Below are positions 26,135-35,938 of a DNA stretch of 64,000 bases, piece after piece. The DNA is from an uncultured Armatimonadota bacterium. Lineage in GTDB: Bacteria > Armatimonadota > Fimbriimonadia > Fimbriimonadales > Fimbriimonadaceae. Both the position numbers and the translations under genes were made by a program. Positions within the stretch are counted from its first letter, which is position 1; every line of letters starts with the position of its first letter. The notes beneath the pieces were generated by a model. The model did no database searches. It was not told the DNA's origin and was given only the letters and a program-made list of their open reading frames with translations. The DNA lies in NCBI GenBank assembly GCA_903904815.1, contig CAIVDU010000004.1, positions 40,179 through 104,178 of the forward strand, written 5' to 3'.

Positions 26135-27331
26135 CTATCGAACGCCTAACCTTGAGAGCGCCTCGACGAGTTCCTTTTCATTCCAACCTTGCGAAACGTA
26201 TACGACTTTGCCTGAGGCAGAGTCCACTAAGACGTTGGTGGGGCAAGAGTGGACGCCGTAGGGTGCGAGGCTGGCGTAGTCCGGCATCATGGGGCCACGA
26301 TAGTCCGTCTCTCCGGTTTTTGGATCAGTGTGAAACCGAGGACCAGTCAGGACGACAGGAAATTTGAGTCCAGCCCCTTTCAAATATTTGGCCGATATTT
26401 CTGCCGTGTCTTGGTCGTCGATTCCGATCACTTCGAGGCCTTTCTGCCGCATCCTTTCGTAGAACTTTTGCAGTTTGGGGTGTTCGGCCCGGCAAGGTGG
26501 GCAATGCACGAACCAGAAATTTAGGAGGACCGCCTTGTGTCCTTTCAGGGCTTCCCGAAGCGCTAGTTTGCCCCCCGACGGCGTAGCAAGGGAAAAGTCG
26601 ACTGCGACCGCTCCCGGCTCGACCAGAGGAAACTCGCCGGGCTGTAGTGGCATCGTGGAGCTTTGCTCCTTAACTCCGGCAGCCGCGACGAAGGTGAACT
26701 CACCTTCCTTAACAGGCGGGTTAGGCAGGATATCGCGTGCCGTCGATTCGATCTTCAAGGTGCGCCCTGAGTTCTCTTCCTCGTGGACGACTCTATGAAC
26801 GAGCAAGTCCGGGCCAACGAACAACCGGTACGCGATGGGGTATCCACCCTCGATCTTCGCCTCAATGACTCGGTAGCTCTTTCCGTCCCAGTTTTCATCT
26901 GGGAGCATTCGAAGGACGGGAGGCTGAGGAGCTTCGACCGCTTGAGACCAAGACCCAGTAACCATGAACTGAAGCAGATCATCGTGGTACCAGTGGAAGT
27001 CCCGAGCCTTCGGGTCGATTTCGCCCTTGGCGTAAGTCTTGCCAAAAGTCGAATAGAGTGTTTTTCCGTCCGAAACGTACCGTACGTGACTCTGACCCTC
27101 GCCGGATTCGATCACGAAACGGTTCGGCCGGGCGAACTCCACGTGAATCTTGTCCACGCCGTGGTACGCAGGGCGGCCGGGTGCGGCGGAAGGATAGATC
27201 CTCTCCGCAGTCACATCACAATCGAACCCTTTCAGACGACTTGTCTTCATCTCTACCCGGCGCAACAGCGAAGTCGCTTCGCGATCGACCGGCAAGATCA
27301 CTGCAGCAAGAATTGCCAAGAAACTGATCAT
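26135..27331 (-). CDS. exported LolA-like domain fused to TlpA-type thioredoxin domain
   Basis: 398 residues. A signal peptide (MISFLAILAAVILPVD) is followed by a beta-rich domain of about 210 residues like outer-membrane lipoprotein sorting/DUF2092 proteins (VDKIHVEFARPNRFVIESGE, YVSDGKTLYSTFG). From about residue 245 a thioredoxin fold follows with the redox motif CPPC in LLNFWFVHCPPCRAEHPKLQ and a cis-Pro region CPTNVLVD. It probably works in the cell envelope on disulfides or as a lipid/protein carrier with redox control. Its start overlaps the stop of the preceding thioredoxin gene by 4 nt; last gene of the prepilin operon. Confidence 0.78.
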   Translation of the reverse strand: MISFLAILAAVILPVDREATSLLRRVEMKTSRLKGFDCDVTAERIYPSAAPGRPAYHGVDKIHVEFARPNRFVIESGEGQSHVRYVSDGKTLYSTFGKTYAKGEIDPKARDFHWYHDDLLQFMVTGSWSQAVEAPQPPVLRMLPDENWDGKSYRVIEAKIEGGYPIAYRLFVGPDLLVHRVVHEEENSGRTLKIESTARDILPNPPVKEGEFTFVAAAGVKEQSSTMPLQPGEFPLVEPGAVAVDFSLATPSGGKLALREALKGHKAVLLNFWFVHCPPCRAEHPKLQKFYERMRQKGLEVIGIDDQDTAEISAKYLKGAGLKFPVVLTGPRFHTDPKTGETDYRGPMMPDYASLAPYGVHSCPTNVLVDSASGKVVYVSQGWNEKELVEALSRLGVR

Positions 27332-28344
27332 TTCGATTCGTTCATTTTAGGAGCGAGTAGTCCGTCGATTTTGCTCTTGAGCGCATCCGGTTCGACTGCG
27401 TCGAAGCGCACGACACCATCCTGGTCGAGGACGGACATGTGCGGGATCTCCATGATGTCGAAGTCTGGATTGAAGCAGTCCTTGTCGGAGAATACGACCG
27501 TCCAGGAGACGCCGAGTTGCTTCATCAGATCGGGCATGAGGCCGGTCTCTTTCTTCGGGTCGCCCTTACAATCAATCTTGCCCGCCTTTGGGTCCATCGA
27601 CCATCCTTGCAGACTCGTCACTCCCACGAACACCACCAGTTTCCCTTCATAGGACTGGGCAATCTCCCGGATCTTCGGGAAGAGCCCAACGCACGGTTTG
27701 CACCAGGTCGCCCAGAAATCCAGGACGACAACCTTTCCCCTTAGGTCTGAAAGTCTCTTGAACCCGGGATCGCTTGCCCAGAGAAATTTCATGTCCGGCG
27801 CACGATTCCCAACGAGGCGCCGGCGCATCCCGGCTCCCTCTAAATGGGCCAAGTCAAGTTTGAAGTAATCGAGGACATCTGCATTCCCGAGTTTGGGGGT
27901 CTCGAAGTCGTGCTTTTCGATTGTGCGGCGGATGAGCTTGGCCGATTCGCGGCGAACCTTTTCGGCGAGACCGAGGTCTCCGGAGGCCTCGGCCGCTCGC
28001 GCAACGTAGGTCGTCTGATAACCGTCCCAACCCCGGAGGTGATCGATCTTCGGGAGAAGGACGGTGTAGATTCTTAGCGCCTCAGCCGACCGATCGGGAA
28101 ATTTCTGGAAGCTTTGGCCTAACGCGTAATATCCCATCATCCCTTGAGGTGAGGCGAGATATTCCGGGGTGCCCGGCAGCTTCAAGGCGCTGATTCGGAC
28201 ATCAGGGGCTTCTTTGGTGGCCTTGAGAAGCTCGGTGAAGGCCTTTTTACTCGCCTCGGCCGATGCCGACAGCGCTCTTTCGGGCCCACCAACCGGTGAG
28301 GCGATGGCTACGAGAGCGACGATGGAGAGGAAGGAAGAGATCAT
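27328..28344 (-). CDS. TlpA-like periplasmic thioredoxin-fold protein
   Basis: 338 residues with a signal peptide ([18 protein letters not shown]). Residues about 35-185 are helical, TPR-like; the thioredoxin domain has the motif CKPC in VVLDFWATWCKPCVGLFPKI and the cis-Pro loop near MEIPHMSVLD. It fits an extracytoplasmic thiol oxidoreductase of the TlpA/ResA type. It overlaps both neighbours by 4 nt (ATGA), so it is translated together with the lipoprotein before it and the fusion after it. Substrate unknown; the pilin in the same operon is a candidate. Confidence 0.8.
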   Translation of the reverse strand: MISSFLSIVALVAIASPVGGPERALSASAEASKKAFTELLKATKEAPDVRISALKLPGTPEYLASPQGMMGYYALGQSFQKFPDRSAEALRIYTVLLPKIDHLRGWDGYQTTYVARAAEASGDLGLAEKVRRESAKLIRRTIEKHDFETPKLGNADVLDYFKLDLAHLEGAGMRRRLVGNRAPDMKFLWASDPGFKRLSDLRGKVVVLDFWATWCKPCVGLFPKIREIAQSYEGKLVVFVGVTSLQGWSMDPKAGKIDCKGDPKKETGLMPDLMKQLGVSWTVVFSDKDCFNPDFDIMEIPHMSVLDQDGVVRFDAVEPDALKSKIDGLLAPKMNESK

Positions 28345-28574
28345 GGTGATTTGCTCACAGCCGGTGTGCCGGAAAGGGCGCCCAATGCCTCCGGGTGCTG
28401 ACGCACATACTCCATGCGCTGATCGGGCGTCATGGTGGAGAGTTGTTTGGCAAGCGAGTCCCTAACCTTGGCCGCCGGGGGAGCGGAGGCTGTCTTCTCA
28501 CCGCAACCCTCGACCATGAGGGCGGCGGCGAAAATCGCAAACACGGCAACGATTGCAAGGGGCGTATGCCTCAA
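28341..28574 (-). CDS. small lipoprotein
   Basis: 77 residues from TTG at 28574: a hydrophobic signal ([18 protein letters not shown]) ending in a lipobox-like MVEGC, then a short Ala/Pro linker and a helix ([19 protein letters not shown]). The TTG overlaps the prepilin stop as TTGA, a coupled start; an ATG at 28610 exists further up within the prepilin gene but is less likely. No recognisable family. Confidence 0.65.
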   Translation of the reverse strand: MRHTPLAIVAVFAIFAAALMVEGCGEKTASAPPAAKVRDSLAKQLSTMTPDQRMEYVRQHPEALGALSGTPAVSKSP

Positions 28575-29437
28575 GGCTTGCTCACGTTGTAGTAGTAGTC
28601 TTCCTGGCACAGGCCGCTGCCGTAAGTCGCAACGCAGTTATCGAATGGATATCGTCCGTTGATCGCGTCTCCGATGTGATACGCGACAGCTTCCTTGTAG
28701 TGGTCCGTGGCCGGGTTGCCAAGAAAAGCGGAGAGAGTTGGGATAGAGACCTTGATCGACTTTGCATGCCCGTCCGCCCAAGCGATGTTCGCCTGTTCCG
28801 TGTGGCGGGCCGCAATCCGAGCGCGCCCATCTCTCACGGCAGAAGGAGGATTAATGTTGGGGTCCTGATACAAATAAGGTGCGCCGTCGCCCGTTTCCAC
28901 GCCTGCATTGTCGCCCATAAGAATCGTCTCCGCCGGGGAATCGCAGGCGGTCGCGCTAATCGACGAATGAGTGACCGGAGCGTATGTGGGTGGGTCGTAA
29001 GTGACTGCGGACACAATCACCCGGCCATTAACGCCGTAACCGTTCACATATCCGTTGGCTGGCTGCATGCCGGTGTCCTTGGCGGTGGGACAGTCGTTAA
29101 TCTCCCTATTCTTCATGTACGGATAGAACAGACCATATTCCGGCTTGAGGACCTGGTTAAATCCTTGGCTGAAGTCGTACATGAATCCGCCCCACCAGGC
29201 GTGGTACTCATAAATGTTTCCTGAGAAGACGGAGAAGCCCTGGGTGGAGAACATGTCGTCATAGTCGGCGGAGTACATGGTGCTGCCGAGGGCCACCTGC
29301 TTCACGCCACTCAGACAAACCGTCTTCTTGGCAGCCGCCTTCGCCTGGGCGAAAACAGGAAAGAGGATTGCGGCAAGGATCGCGATGATGGCGATTACGA
29401 CGAGGAGTTCGATGAGAGTAAATGCTCGCGATTTCAT
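28571..29437 (-). CDS. prepilin-type N-terminal cleavage/methylation protein, DUF1559-like with H-X9-DG motif
   Basis: 288 residues from ATG at 29437. A type IV pilin/type II secretion signal: [20 protein letters not shown], with Glu at +5 of the processed protein and a hydrophobic helix. The C-terminal part has [15 protein letters not shown], the H-X9-DG motif of pilin-like proteins abundant in Armatimonadota, Planctomycetes and Verrucomicrobia. It should be cleaved by a prepilin peptidase and displayed as a major or minor pilin or pseudopilin. A ribosome site (aaagga) lies about 12 nt upstream. It begins the overlapping set with a lipoprotein and two thioredoxin-fold proteins, 32 nt after the regulator gene. 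Confidence 0.92.
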   Translation of the reverse strand: MKSRAFTLIELLVVIAIIAILAAILFPVFAQAKAAAKKTVCLSGVKQVALGSTMYSADYDDMFSTQGFSVFSGNIYEYHAWWGGFMYDFSQGFNQVLKPEYGLFYPYMKNREINDCPTAKDTGMQPANGYVNGYGVNGRVIVSAVTYDPPTYAPVTHSSISATACDSPAETILMGDNAGVETGDGAPYLYQDPNINPPSAVRDGRARIAARHTEQANIAWADGHAKSIKVSIPTLSAFLGNPATDHYKEAVAYHIGDAINGRYPFDNCVATYGSGLCQEDYYYNVSKP

Positions 29438-29469
29438 GGCTAAAAATTCCTTTCTCGCCACAGACTAGA

Positions 29470-32469
29470 TTAAGAGCGTAAACAAAACGTGAACAGATCT
29501 TTCGTGAGGTCAAAGGCTCCGTCCAGATCCATTGTCAGTCCCCGTTCCCACGCACGACGAAATGCAGTCGGGCCGAGTCGTTTTCGAACGGTCTCGATCG
29601 CGAGCGCTTTTTCCGCAACCTCGCCCTGCTGGCTGGGTGCATGCCGCTCTGACGCGGCAAGTAGGATTGCCGCGATTTCCGCCTCGCCCTGTTCGGCGAG
29701 CAGAAGTCCATGGAAGCGGATCGCGTTTGCGAACCAAATGACCAATCCCAAGCGGTGGCGAATCGTCATCGCCTCCTCGCTGACCTCGAGAGCGCCTTCG
29801 AGGTCACCCGACTTCCATCGGTATCTCGCTTTTAGCCCGAGCGCCATGGAGACGCCGAAAGGATCTTGAAGGCGATTGGCAATGCGATGGGTATCTCCGA
29901 TAACCGGAGCCGCCTCCTCTAACCGCCCTTGATCCACGAGAACCCGGGAGAGGTTGTAGCGCATTAACCAGTGCGTCTCTTCGCCGGGTTCTTCGTGGGT
30001 GCGACGCAGTCCTTCCCGAAAGGCCTCCTCCGCCTCTTCGAGGCGCGTGAGAAGCCATAAAGCCGTGCCTAATCCGTTAAAGGAGTAGGCGATCGCTTCT
30101 CTGACACCCGGTTCCGCTCCAACGTCGACCTCATTGTCGTACTCATGAATCTCCCTAAAGAATCCTAGTGCCGCCTCTGGACCAGAGCGGACCATCTCTA
30201 CTCCGGCGAGTGCCGTCAGGCAACGGATGAGAAGCACGGGATCACCCTCTTCCCGCGCCAATTCGACAGACTGAGAAATGAGGTGGTAAGCCTCGGTCGA
30301 ATCTTGAGCTCGACGATAGGCGCCTAGCATCCCGATGCGGAGGATGTTCGAACGTCTCGACAACCACTTCGGGTCCAGCCCGCGCAGCACTTCAAATTCG
30401 GCCTGCTGCGGCTTACCCAGGGGACCAATGGAGGCGATCGCGGAGATTACGTGGATGGCGTCATCGGTTCTTCCACGGTCAAGGAGCCATATTGCGGCGG
30501 CCCAGTAGTTGCCCCGACCCTGAAGCAGGCTTCGGCGAACGAATCTTCGCTCCGCAGACGGCAGTGAGTCCACTAGTTCGGGGAGCGTGGACAGAAAGTA
30601 TTCAGCATGAGCGAGAGAGTTCTCTCTCCACTCTACGTCCGACAAGTGCTCACGACCGTACTGACGGAAGGACTCAACTAGCCTAAACAGAGGCGACGCG
30701 CCTTCATCCTCCAACCGTTCGGAAAAGATGAGGGAACGCTCTTGAAGCTCGAGGAGCGCTTGAAGTGTTTCGGCCTCATTTGAGTCACGGGTCAAGTTGG
30801 CCGCCGCCTCCAGAGTGAAGCCACCACGAAAGACACTCAGTCGATCAAAGAAGCGCTTCTGTCCTGTGGAGAGGGTGTCGTAACTGTAGTCGAGGGCGAC
30901 GCTTAGACTCCGGTGCCGCAGCGGCGCGTCTCTTCGTCGGGTCTTGAGCATCGCAAATCGCTTGTCCAAGTGCCCTAGCATCTGGGACGGTGTGAAAACT
31001 CCAGCTAACCCCGCCGCCAACTCGATCGCGAGAGGCAGGCCGTCCAGCCGCAGGCAAATTTCCGCGACGGTAGGCCCGTTCCGAGGCGTCAACCCGAAGT
31101 CTGGCTGCACGGCGCGGGCGCGGTCGACGAAGAGCGCGACACTTGGGACAAGTGCCAACTGGTCTAGCCGCTCATTTCCTTGAGGCCCTTCTAGGAGTTC
31201 GAGCATGAACTGACGTTCGTCGGCAACCTTAAGCCCTTGGCGAGAAGTAACCAGAAGGCGGAGCTCCGGAATCTGTTGCCGGAGCACCGCAACCGTAGGC
31301 GCCAAGCCCTCGAGGATATGTTCGGCGTTATCGAGAACGACCATGTTGATGCCGGCTGTGAGTGACGAACGGATTCGGCGAAAAACATCCTCGGAGTGAT
31401 CACGATTTGCTCCCATCGCTTCGGCCACCCCGTCAAGGACCATCGACGCATTGCCGTAGTCGGACATTGGGACAAACCCCACATGCCAACCTTGATCTTC
31501 CGCCAACGCTCTAGCAACGGCGATGGCGAGGGTGGTTTTGCCTACACCGGCCGGCCCGAGAATCGTTGCGAACGCCTCACCACCCTTTGCGAAACTTTCG
31601 ACCAGCGCGGTCAACGCCCCCTCCCGCCCAAAAACGCGGGTCAGCTGAACTGGAAGGCGAATGGTTGGCGGGGACACGGTAGCAGGCGACGAGAATCGTT
31701 CCAGCGGGGTTTGTCCCTTCCTCAACGCCCGCTGCGCTTGACGAGCAAGCGCTTTGAGCGGCTCGTCCGGCGGAACTCCTAACTCCTCTGCCAAACGACG
31801 TTCTACGGCCCGGTAGTGCTCCATCGCGTTGCCAGGTTGCCCGGATTCCAAGTGGATGCGGATCACGTCGGCGTGGATCCGTTCGTTGTAGGGGTCTTTA
31901 GCAAGACTACGATGGAGAACGTCGATGGCCAGGTCGGAATGACCGTCTTCCAACGCGCATTGGGCGAGCGCCTGGAGCGCGTGGACGTATACGTCTTCGA
32001 GCCGCGCCCGTTCACGCAGCACCCATTCTTCTCCGTATCCCGGCAATAGCTCCCCGCCATAAAGGGCAAGCGCGCGTTCGAGAATCGGACGTCGGCGCAC
32101 GGGATTGCTCTCCTTTCGCGCTTCGTCCAGGCTACGTTCGAACTCGGCTACATCGACCGAAATCATCTTTGGATCGATGCTCAGCCTTGCGTTCTCCGAA
32201 CGAAGAACGCTGCCCGCGGGTAGCGGGGGGATCTCTATTTGCCGGCGAAGGGATGCCAGCGCCTGGCGTAGGTTGGCGCCGATTTTGTCCGGATCTCCTT
32301 CTGGCCACAGGAGCTCCGCGATCTCGGCGCGATCATGTCCTTGCCCGGCATGATAGGCCAAATACCCAAGCAACATCCCCACCCGTCGCGTGCGAAAGCG
32401 TGAAACCACGTTATCGCCGTTTCGGGCCACGAACGTGCCAAGCATTTCGATTCGCCACCCCGTTCTCAT
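29470..32469 (-). CDS. SARP/BTAD-type transcription regulator with NB-ARC ATPase and TPR
   Basis: 999 residues, AfsR-like large regulator. Residues 1-95: OmpR-type winged helix (LGTFVARNGDNVVSRF, AEIAELLWPEGDPD, LRQALASLRRQIE). About 100-250: bacterial transcription activation domain (ERALALYGGELLPGYGEEW). About 280-590: NB-ARC STAND NTPase with Walker A GPAGVGKTTLAIAVA near residue 305, Walker B MVVLDNAEHIL and GLPLAIELAAGLAG. About 640-999: TPR array. It likely assembles in an ATP-dependent way on a signal and activates nearby genes. It is located just upstream and on the same strand as the prepilin operon, so that operon is a plausible target. Confidence 0.88.
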   Translation of the reverse strand: MRTGWRIEMLGTFVARNGDNVVSRFRTRRVGMLLGYLAYHAGQGHDRAEIAELLWPEGDPDKIGANLRQALASLRRQIEIPPLPAGSVLRSENARLSIDPKMISVDVAEFERSLDEARKESNPVRRRPILERALALYGGELLPGYGEEWVLRERARLEDVYVHALQALAQCALEDGHSDLAIDVLHRSLAKDPYNERIHADVIRIHLESGQPGNAMEHYRAVERRLAEELGVPPDEPLKALARQAQRALRKGQTPLERFSSPATVSPPTIRLPVQLTRVFGREGALTALVESFAKGGEAFATILGPAGVGKTTLAIAVARALAEDQGWHVGFVPMSDYGNASMVLDGVAEAMGANRDHSEDVFRRIRSSLTAGINMVVLDNAEHILEGLAPTVAVLRQQIPELRLLVTSRQGLKVADERQFMLELLEGPQGNERLDQLALVPSVALFVDRARAVQPDFGLTPRNGPTVAEICLRLDGLPLAIELAAGLAGVFTPSQMLGHLDKRFAMLKTRRRDAPLRHRSLSVALDYSYDTLSTGQKRFFDRLSVFRGGFTLEAAANLTRDSNEAETLQALLELQERSLIFSERLEDEGASPLFRLVESFRQYGREHLSDVEWRENSLAHAEYFLSTLPELVDSLPSAERRFVRRSLLQGRGNYWAAAIWLLDRGRTDDAIHVISAIASIGPLGKPQQAEFEVLRGLDPKWLSRRSNILRIGMLGAYRRAQDSTEAYHLISQSVELAREEGDPVLLIRCLTALAGVEMVRSGPEAALGFFREIHEYDNEVDVGAEPGVREAIAYSFNGLGTALWLLTRLEEAEEAFREGLRRTHEEPGEETHWLMRYNLSRVLVDQGRLEEAAPVIGDTHRIANRLQDPFGVSMALGLKARYRWKSGDLEGALEVSEEAMTIRHRLGLVIWFANAIRFHGLLLAEQGEAEIAAILLAASERHAPSQQGEVAEKALAIETVRKRLGPTAFRRAWERGLTMDLDGAFDLTKDLFTFCLRS

Positions 32470-32893
32470 CCCATGTACGTTTTACTCGGTACCGTGGAAG
32501 AGCCTTACAGAAATTCCGGGTGGGAGGCTGCACAGCCTTCCTTCGCACGGTGGCTATTCGGATCGCATTGCGGTCGCCGTCAACCGGCTCCAGAGGGACA
32601 TCCGGCAACCGCTGCGCATCGATAGCCTCGCCCGGGAACTTGGCATGAGCCCTTCTGGACTGCACCACCAGTTCAAGGCGGTCACCGACATGAGTCCGCT
32701 CCAGTACTTGAAGGGCTTGAGATTGCACGAGGCGCGGCGGTTGATGCTGGACGAGCGTTTGGACGCCACATCCGCAGGTCTGCGAGTGGGCTACGACGAC
32801 ATGTCCCACTTCAGTCGAGATTATAAGCGCCTGTTTGGGGAGTCCCCGATTCGGGATGTAGAACGGCTTCGGACGATGACGGTCGCCGACTGA
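32390..32893 (+). pseudogene. AraC-family regulator, N-terminal domain lost
   Basis: Only the C-terminal AraC DNA-binding region remains: RIDSLARELGMSPSGLHHQF (first helix-turn-helix), MSPLQYLKGLRLHEARRLML, and the second at AGLRVGYDDMSHFSRDYKRL. Homologues of this type are about 300 residues with an N-terminal ligand domain; here that place is occupied by the start and promoter region of the SARP gene on the other strand. Homology begins near 32545. The free DNA-binding domain could still be made, but a truncated relic is more likely. Confidence 0.6.
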
Positions 32894-32974
32894 GTTCGAA
32901 CTGAGAGTGCCTTTGGGTGGCGAGGGGCTGGGAATCGCAGTTTCGGATGACATAGCCGTGCGTCTCGATCTTTC

Positions 32975-33811
32975 TTGCCTTGGAATCTTTGGGAGGGGCC
33001 GGATCGTAAAAGGGTAGTGACTCTAGGGGCTGGGCAGTATTTGGGCTGGACGGAGGAGCGGTGGGACTTGGGTGGAGTGACGGTGACTTCGACCCGGTAC
33101 TCCGCGCTTCAGCGGCAGAGCCGCCACCGGCATGAGAATCCGACTTACTTCTTTTTGATTGGCGGGGAGTTCTGCGATGTGTCTTCGGAATTGGGAACCC
33201 GATATCCGGAACGGTTTGAGCTGTTGTTTCATCCGGCGGGGTGTTGGCACGAAGGGATTTCAGGAGAGTCGGGGCGGTGTGGGCTCAATATCGAACCTTC
33301 GGTGGAATGGTTGGCGGGGTTTGGGCTTGAGGCTTCCGATTTGGGCAAGTATCGAGTGGAATCCGACCCGGTGCGGGGTTGTGAACTGCTGCGGTTAGCG
33401 AATAGCGGGATGCCAGGGGAGTGGGCGTCGGACCAGATTTTGGAGATTTTGCTGCCTTCAGAGCCGGTCGCCCAGGACGGTTCGGGTTGGTTAAAGCGGC
33501 TGGATTCTTTGCTCTTTGCTTCCGACGGGACACGATGGAGTTTGCGGACGTTGGCAAGTGAGCTTGGCGTGCATCCGGTCTATTTGGCGAGGGTGTTTCG
33601 GCAGCGGTATCGATGCTCGCTGACCCAATGGCTATTGCGACGACGGCTACTCGAGGCGGCGCGTGGACTTTCAGATGGGCCCTCGGTTTCCGATGTAGCT
33701 CATGAGGCGGGATTTGCGGATCAATCGCACTTCGGGCGAGCCTTTCGGAGTTACTTTGAGTTGACGCCGGGCCATTTCCAGCGCCGGTGGGTGGAAAGAG
33801 TTGCGATGTAG
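32975..33811 (+). CDS. AraC-family transcription regulator
   Basis: 278 residues. The N-terminal part is a cupin-like sensing domain (SALQRQSRHRHENPTYFFL, FHPAGCWHEGISGESGRC). The C-terminal domain carries two helix-turn-helix units: WSLRTLASELGVHPVYLARV with FRQRYRCSLTQWL, and VSDVAHEAGFADQSHFGRAF with the closing FELTPGHFQRRW. A TTG at 32975 gives this length; GTG at 33017, behind aaaaggg, is a possible alternative. It lies 49 nt before the S41 peptidase gene on the same strand and may control it. Confidence 0.82.
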   Translation: MPWNLWEGPDRKRVVTLGAGQYLGWTEERWDLGGVTVTSTRYSALQRQSRHRHENPTYFFLIGGEFCDVSSELGTRYPERFELLFHPAGCWHEGISGESGRCGLNIEPSVEWLAGFGLEASDLGKYRVESDPVRGCELLRLANSGMPGEWASDQILEILLPSEPVAQDGSGWLKRLDSLLFASDGTRWSLRTLASELGVHPVYLARVFRQRYRCSLTQWLLRRRLLEAARGLSDGPSVSDVAHEAGFADQSHFGRAFRSYFELTPGHFQRRWVERVAM

Positions 33812-33860
33812 GTTTCGATTGTTCTAGCTACGACGTCGAGTTCGACGTGAGAATGGGGAC

Positions 33861-35597
33861 ATGGTTTTCTTGTCCGCGAGTTTGATGTTGTTGGGTGGGG
33901 CGTTTTCGCAACTGAGCTACCAGGAGGCTTGGAGCAAGGAACAGGCCGACAGACAGAAGTTCGCGGCGGTAATTTATGGTCTGAAGGCGACGGATGGGGA
34001 GCTGCGGGATGCCGTGGCCGGCCTGCGGTCTTTAGCGGAGTGGTGCTCGAGCGAGCCGATTCGTGGCTTGAAATCGCCCGGCGGGAGTCCGAACCTCTTC
34101 TACCAGCGGAACGACATCTTTCTGGACGAACTGAGCGGGTTGGCGCGGCTCAGAGACGCGGACGGTGTGCGATCGGTCGTGCGCACTTTGCATGACTCGC
34201 TGACGGCGCCGGATACGTGGTTGACGGGCTCAAACGTCGCCTTTTATTCGCTTTACGCCAACAACATTGCTCACAACGAGTATTTGCTCAAGCTGCCCAA
34301 GGATGCGGAGGTCGCGCGATTGGTGGCGGACTTGAGCATGCGAGACCCGGGCAGAGTTTATCGAGGGACGCCCTATCTGACGGACGACGAAAAGAGGCTG
34401 ACGGCGGCGGACCGCGTGGCGGGACTCTCGATGATTTGGTCGGAGGCGAAATATAACTTTGCCAATTTCGATCTTGTGAGCGGGCTGGATTGGGACGAGG
34501 CGTATCGGACGTATTTGCCGTTGGTATCCGGGGCGAAGGATCGGTACGCGTATTACAACCTGCTGCGGGAGTTCATGGCATTGTTGAAGGACAGCCATAC
34601 GGACGTAGGTTTGCCATCTTCGTTGGCCATGGAGAAGGAGTTTAGGCCACCGCTTTATACGCAGCTCGTCGAAGGAAAGGTGGTGGTGGGCAGGGAGCCC
34701 TCCGTTGAGGTGGCGGCCTTGGGCTTTAAGAAGGGAGATGTGATCGAGCAGATCGATGGCGTCGACGCCGTGGCCTATGGAGTTTCGCGCTGGGGAAAGC
34801 TTGTGAGCTGCTCGACGCCGCAGGATCGTGCGGTTCGGATTTACACGTACATGCTGCTGCGGGGACCTCTGGGAGTTCCGGTTCGGCTTGGGTGCTTAAC
34901 GGCGGACGGGCGACGGGTGGCACGGGTGTTGCCTCGCGCGAAAAGCTTGAGTGGCGTAGCGATTCCGCCCTCCTCCTTCAAGATTTTGCCGGACGGGACG
35001 GCCTATTTTGCCTTTAACACATCTGAGAGCAACGAGCCTGCGGAGTCGTTTTTGAAGCATCTGCCGGAGATTCAAGCGGCGGGGAAGCTGGTTATCGATT
35101 GCCGGATGAACGATGGCGGGAACACCGACGTTGGGTATTCGATTCTGGGGCACTTGGTGTCGAAGTCGTTTGTAGGCTGCAAGTGGCAGACGGCCGATTA
35201 TCGGCCGAGTTTTCGGACATGGAATCAAGCGATGACCCCCTATGAAGGGAGTTCTACGGTGGAGGCAGTGGGGCCTCTGTTCGACGGCCCCGTCGTGGTG
35301 CTGACGAGTGCGCGAACCTTTAGCGCAGGGGAAGATTTTGTGGCGGCCTTTAGGACGGCTCACCGGGGGAAGATCGTGGGAGAAGCGACTGGGGGCTCGA
35401 CGGGGTCACCACTGGGGTTCGCATTGCCCGGCGGAGGAAGAGCCCGTGTTTGTACGAAGCGAGACCGGATGGGAGAAGGGACAGAGTTTGTGGGTCGGGG
35501 GATACTGCCGGACGTGGTGGTTGCGGAAACGGTGGAGTCTATGCAGCGTGGGTTGGACTTGGGATTGTCGGCCGGGTTGGGGTGCTTTGGTAGATAA
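33861..35597 (+). CDS. S41-family (C-terminal processing/tricorn-like) peptidase, exported
   Basis: 578 residues. A signal peptide (VFLSASLMLLGGAFS) is followed by a helical region of about 180 residues, a PDZ-like domain (AALGFKKGDVIEQIDGVDA) and the S41 catalytic core: GTAYFAFNT, LVIDCRMNDGGNTDVG, and the nucleophile Ser in SARTFSAGEDFVAAF, then GEATGGSTGSPLGF. Such serine peptidases trim proteins outside the cytoplasm. A ggggac motif immediately precedes the ATG. It follows an AraC regulator on the same strand. Confidence 0.82.
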   Translation: MVFLSASLMLLGGAFSQLSYQEAWSKEQADRQKFAAVIYGLKATDGELRDAVAGLRSLAEWCSSEPIRGLKSPGGSPNLFYQRNDIFLDELSGLARLRDADGVRSVVRTLHDSLTAPDTWLTGSNVAFYSLYANNIAHNEYLLKLPKDAEVARLVADLSMRDPGRVYRGTPYLTDDEKRLTAADRVAGLSMIWSEAKYNFANFDLVSGLDWDEAYRTYLPLVSGAKDRYAYYNLLREFMALLKDSHTDVGLPSSLAMEKEFRPPLYTQLVEGKVVVGREPSVEVAALGFKKGDVIEQIDGVDAVAYGVSRWGKLVSCSTPQDRAVRIYTYMLLRGPLGVPVRLGCLTADGRRVARVLPRAKSLSGVAIPPSSFKILPDGTAYFAFNTSESNEPAESFLKHLPEIQAAGKLVIDCRMNDGGNTDVGYSILGHLVSKSFVGCKWQTADYRPSFRTWNQAMTPYEGSSTVEAVGPLFDGPVVVLTSARTFSAGEDFVAAFRTAHRGKIVGEATGGSTGSPLGFALPGGGRARVCTKRDRMGEGTEFVGRGILPDVVVAETVESMQRGLDLGLSAGLGCFGR

Positions 35598-35938
35598 GTT
35601 TCGTTCAACTCGCGGTGCGGCGCCAAACCGCTACCTCGGTGGAGCAGAGTGACCGGCTCCATCTCTTGTACTCCGTCCGTGATTCGTGGTACCGCATGCC
35701 CGCCCCACTTTCGGCGGGAGATTCAAGCACGTGCCCTCAAATCCGATATCAGTGTGTGTGGGCAAAGCCAAAAAAACTTGTTGTCGATCGGGTTCTGCCC
35801 GATTTCGACCGGAATCCTCTGCGCGTGAGCAGCGTTACCACGATGACAAGACCACGCGCCAAACGGGTGCGCGGAATTCATTCCCCACCGGTGTCAGGGC
35901 TGCAGCACGGTAAGAGTCGGTGGCTTGTGCAAGTGATG
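35598..35938. other. intergenic stretch between convergent genes
   Basis: No gene seen. It holds a hairpin ATCGGG-ttctg-CCCGAT (35787-35803) followed on the reverse strand by a seven-T run (35776-35770), likely a terminator for the CPBP gene or for both converging transcripts. Confidence 0.45.
35770..35803 (-). terminator. probable intrinsic terminator
   Basis: Six-bp stem ATCGGG/CCCGAT with a five-base loop, then nine bases and seven T on the reverse strand. The gap between stem and T run makes it weaker than a canonical one. Confidence 0.4.
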
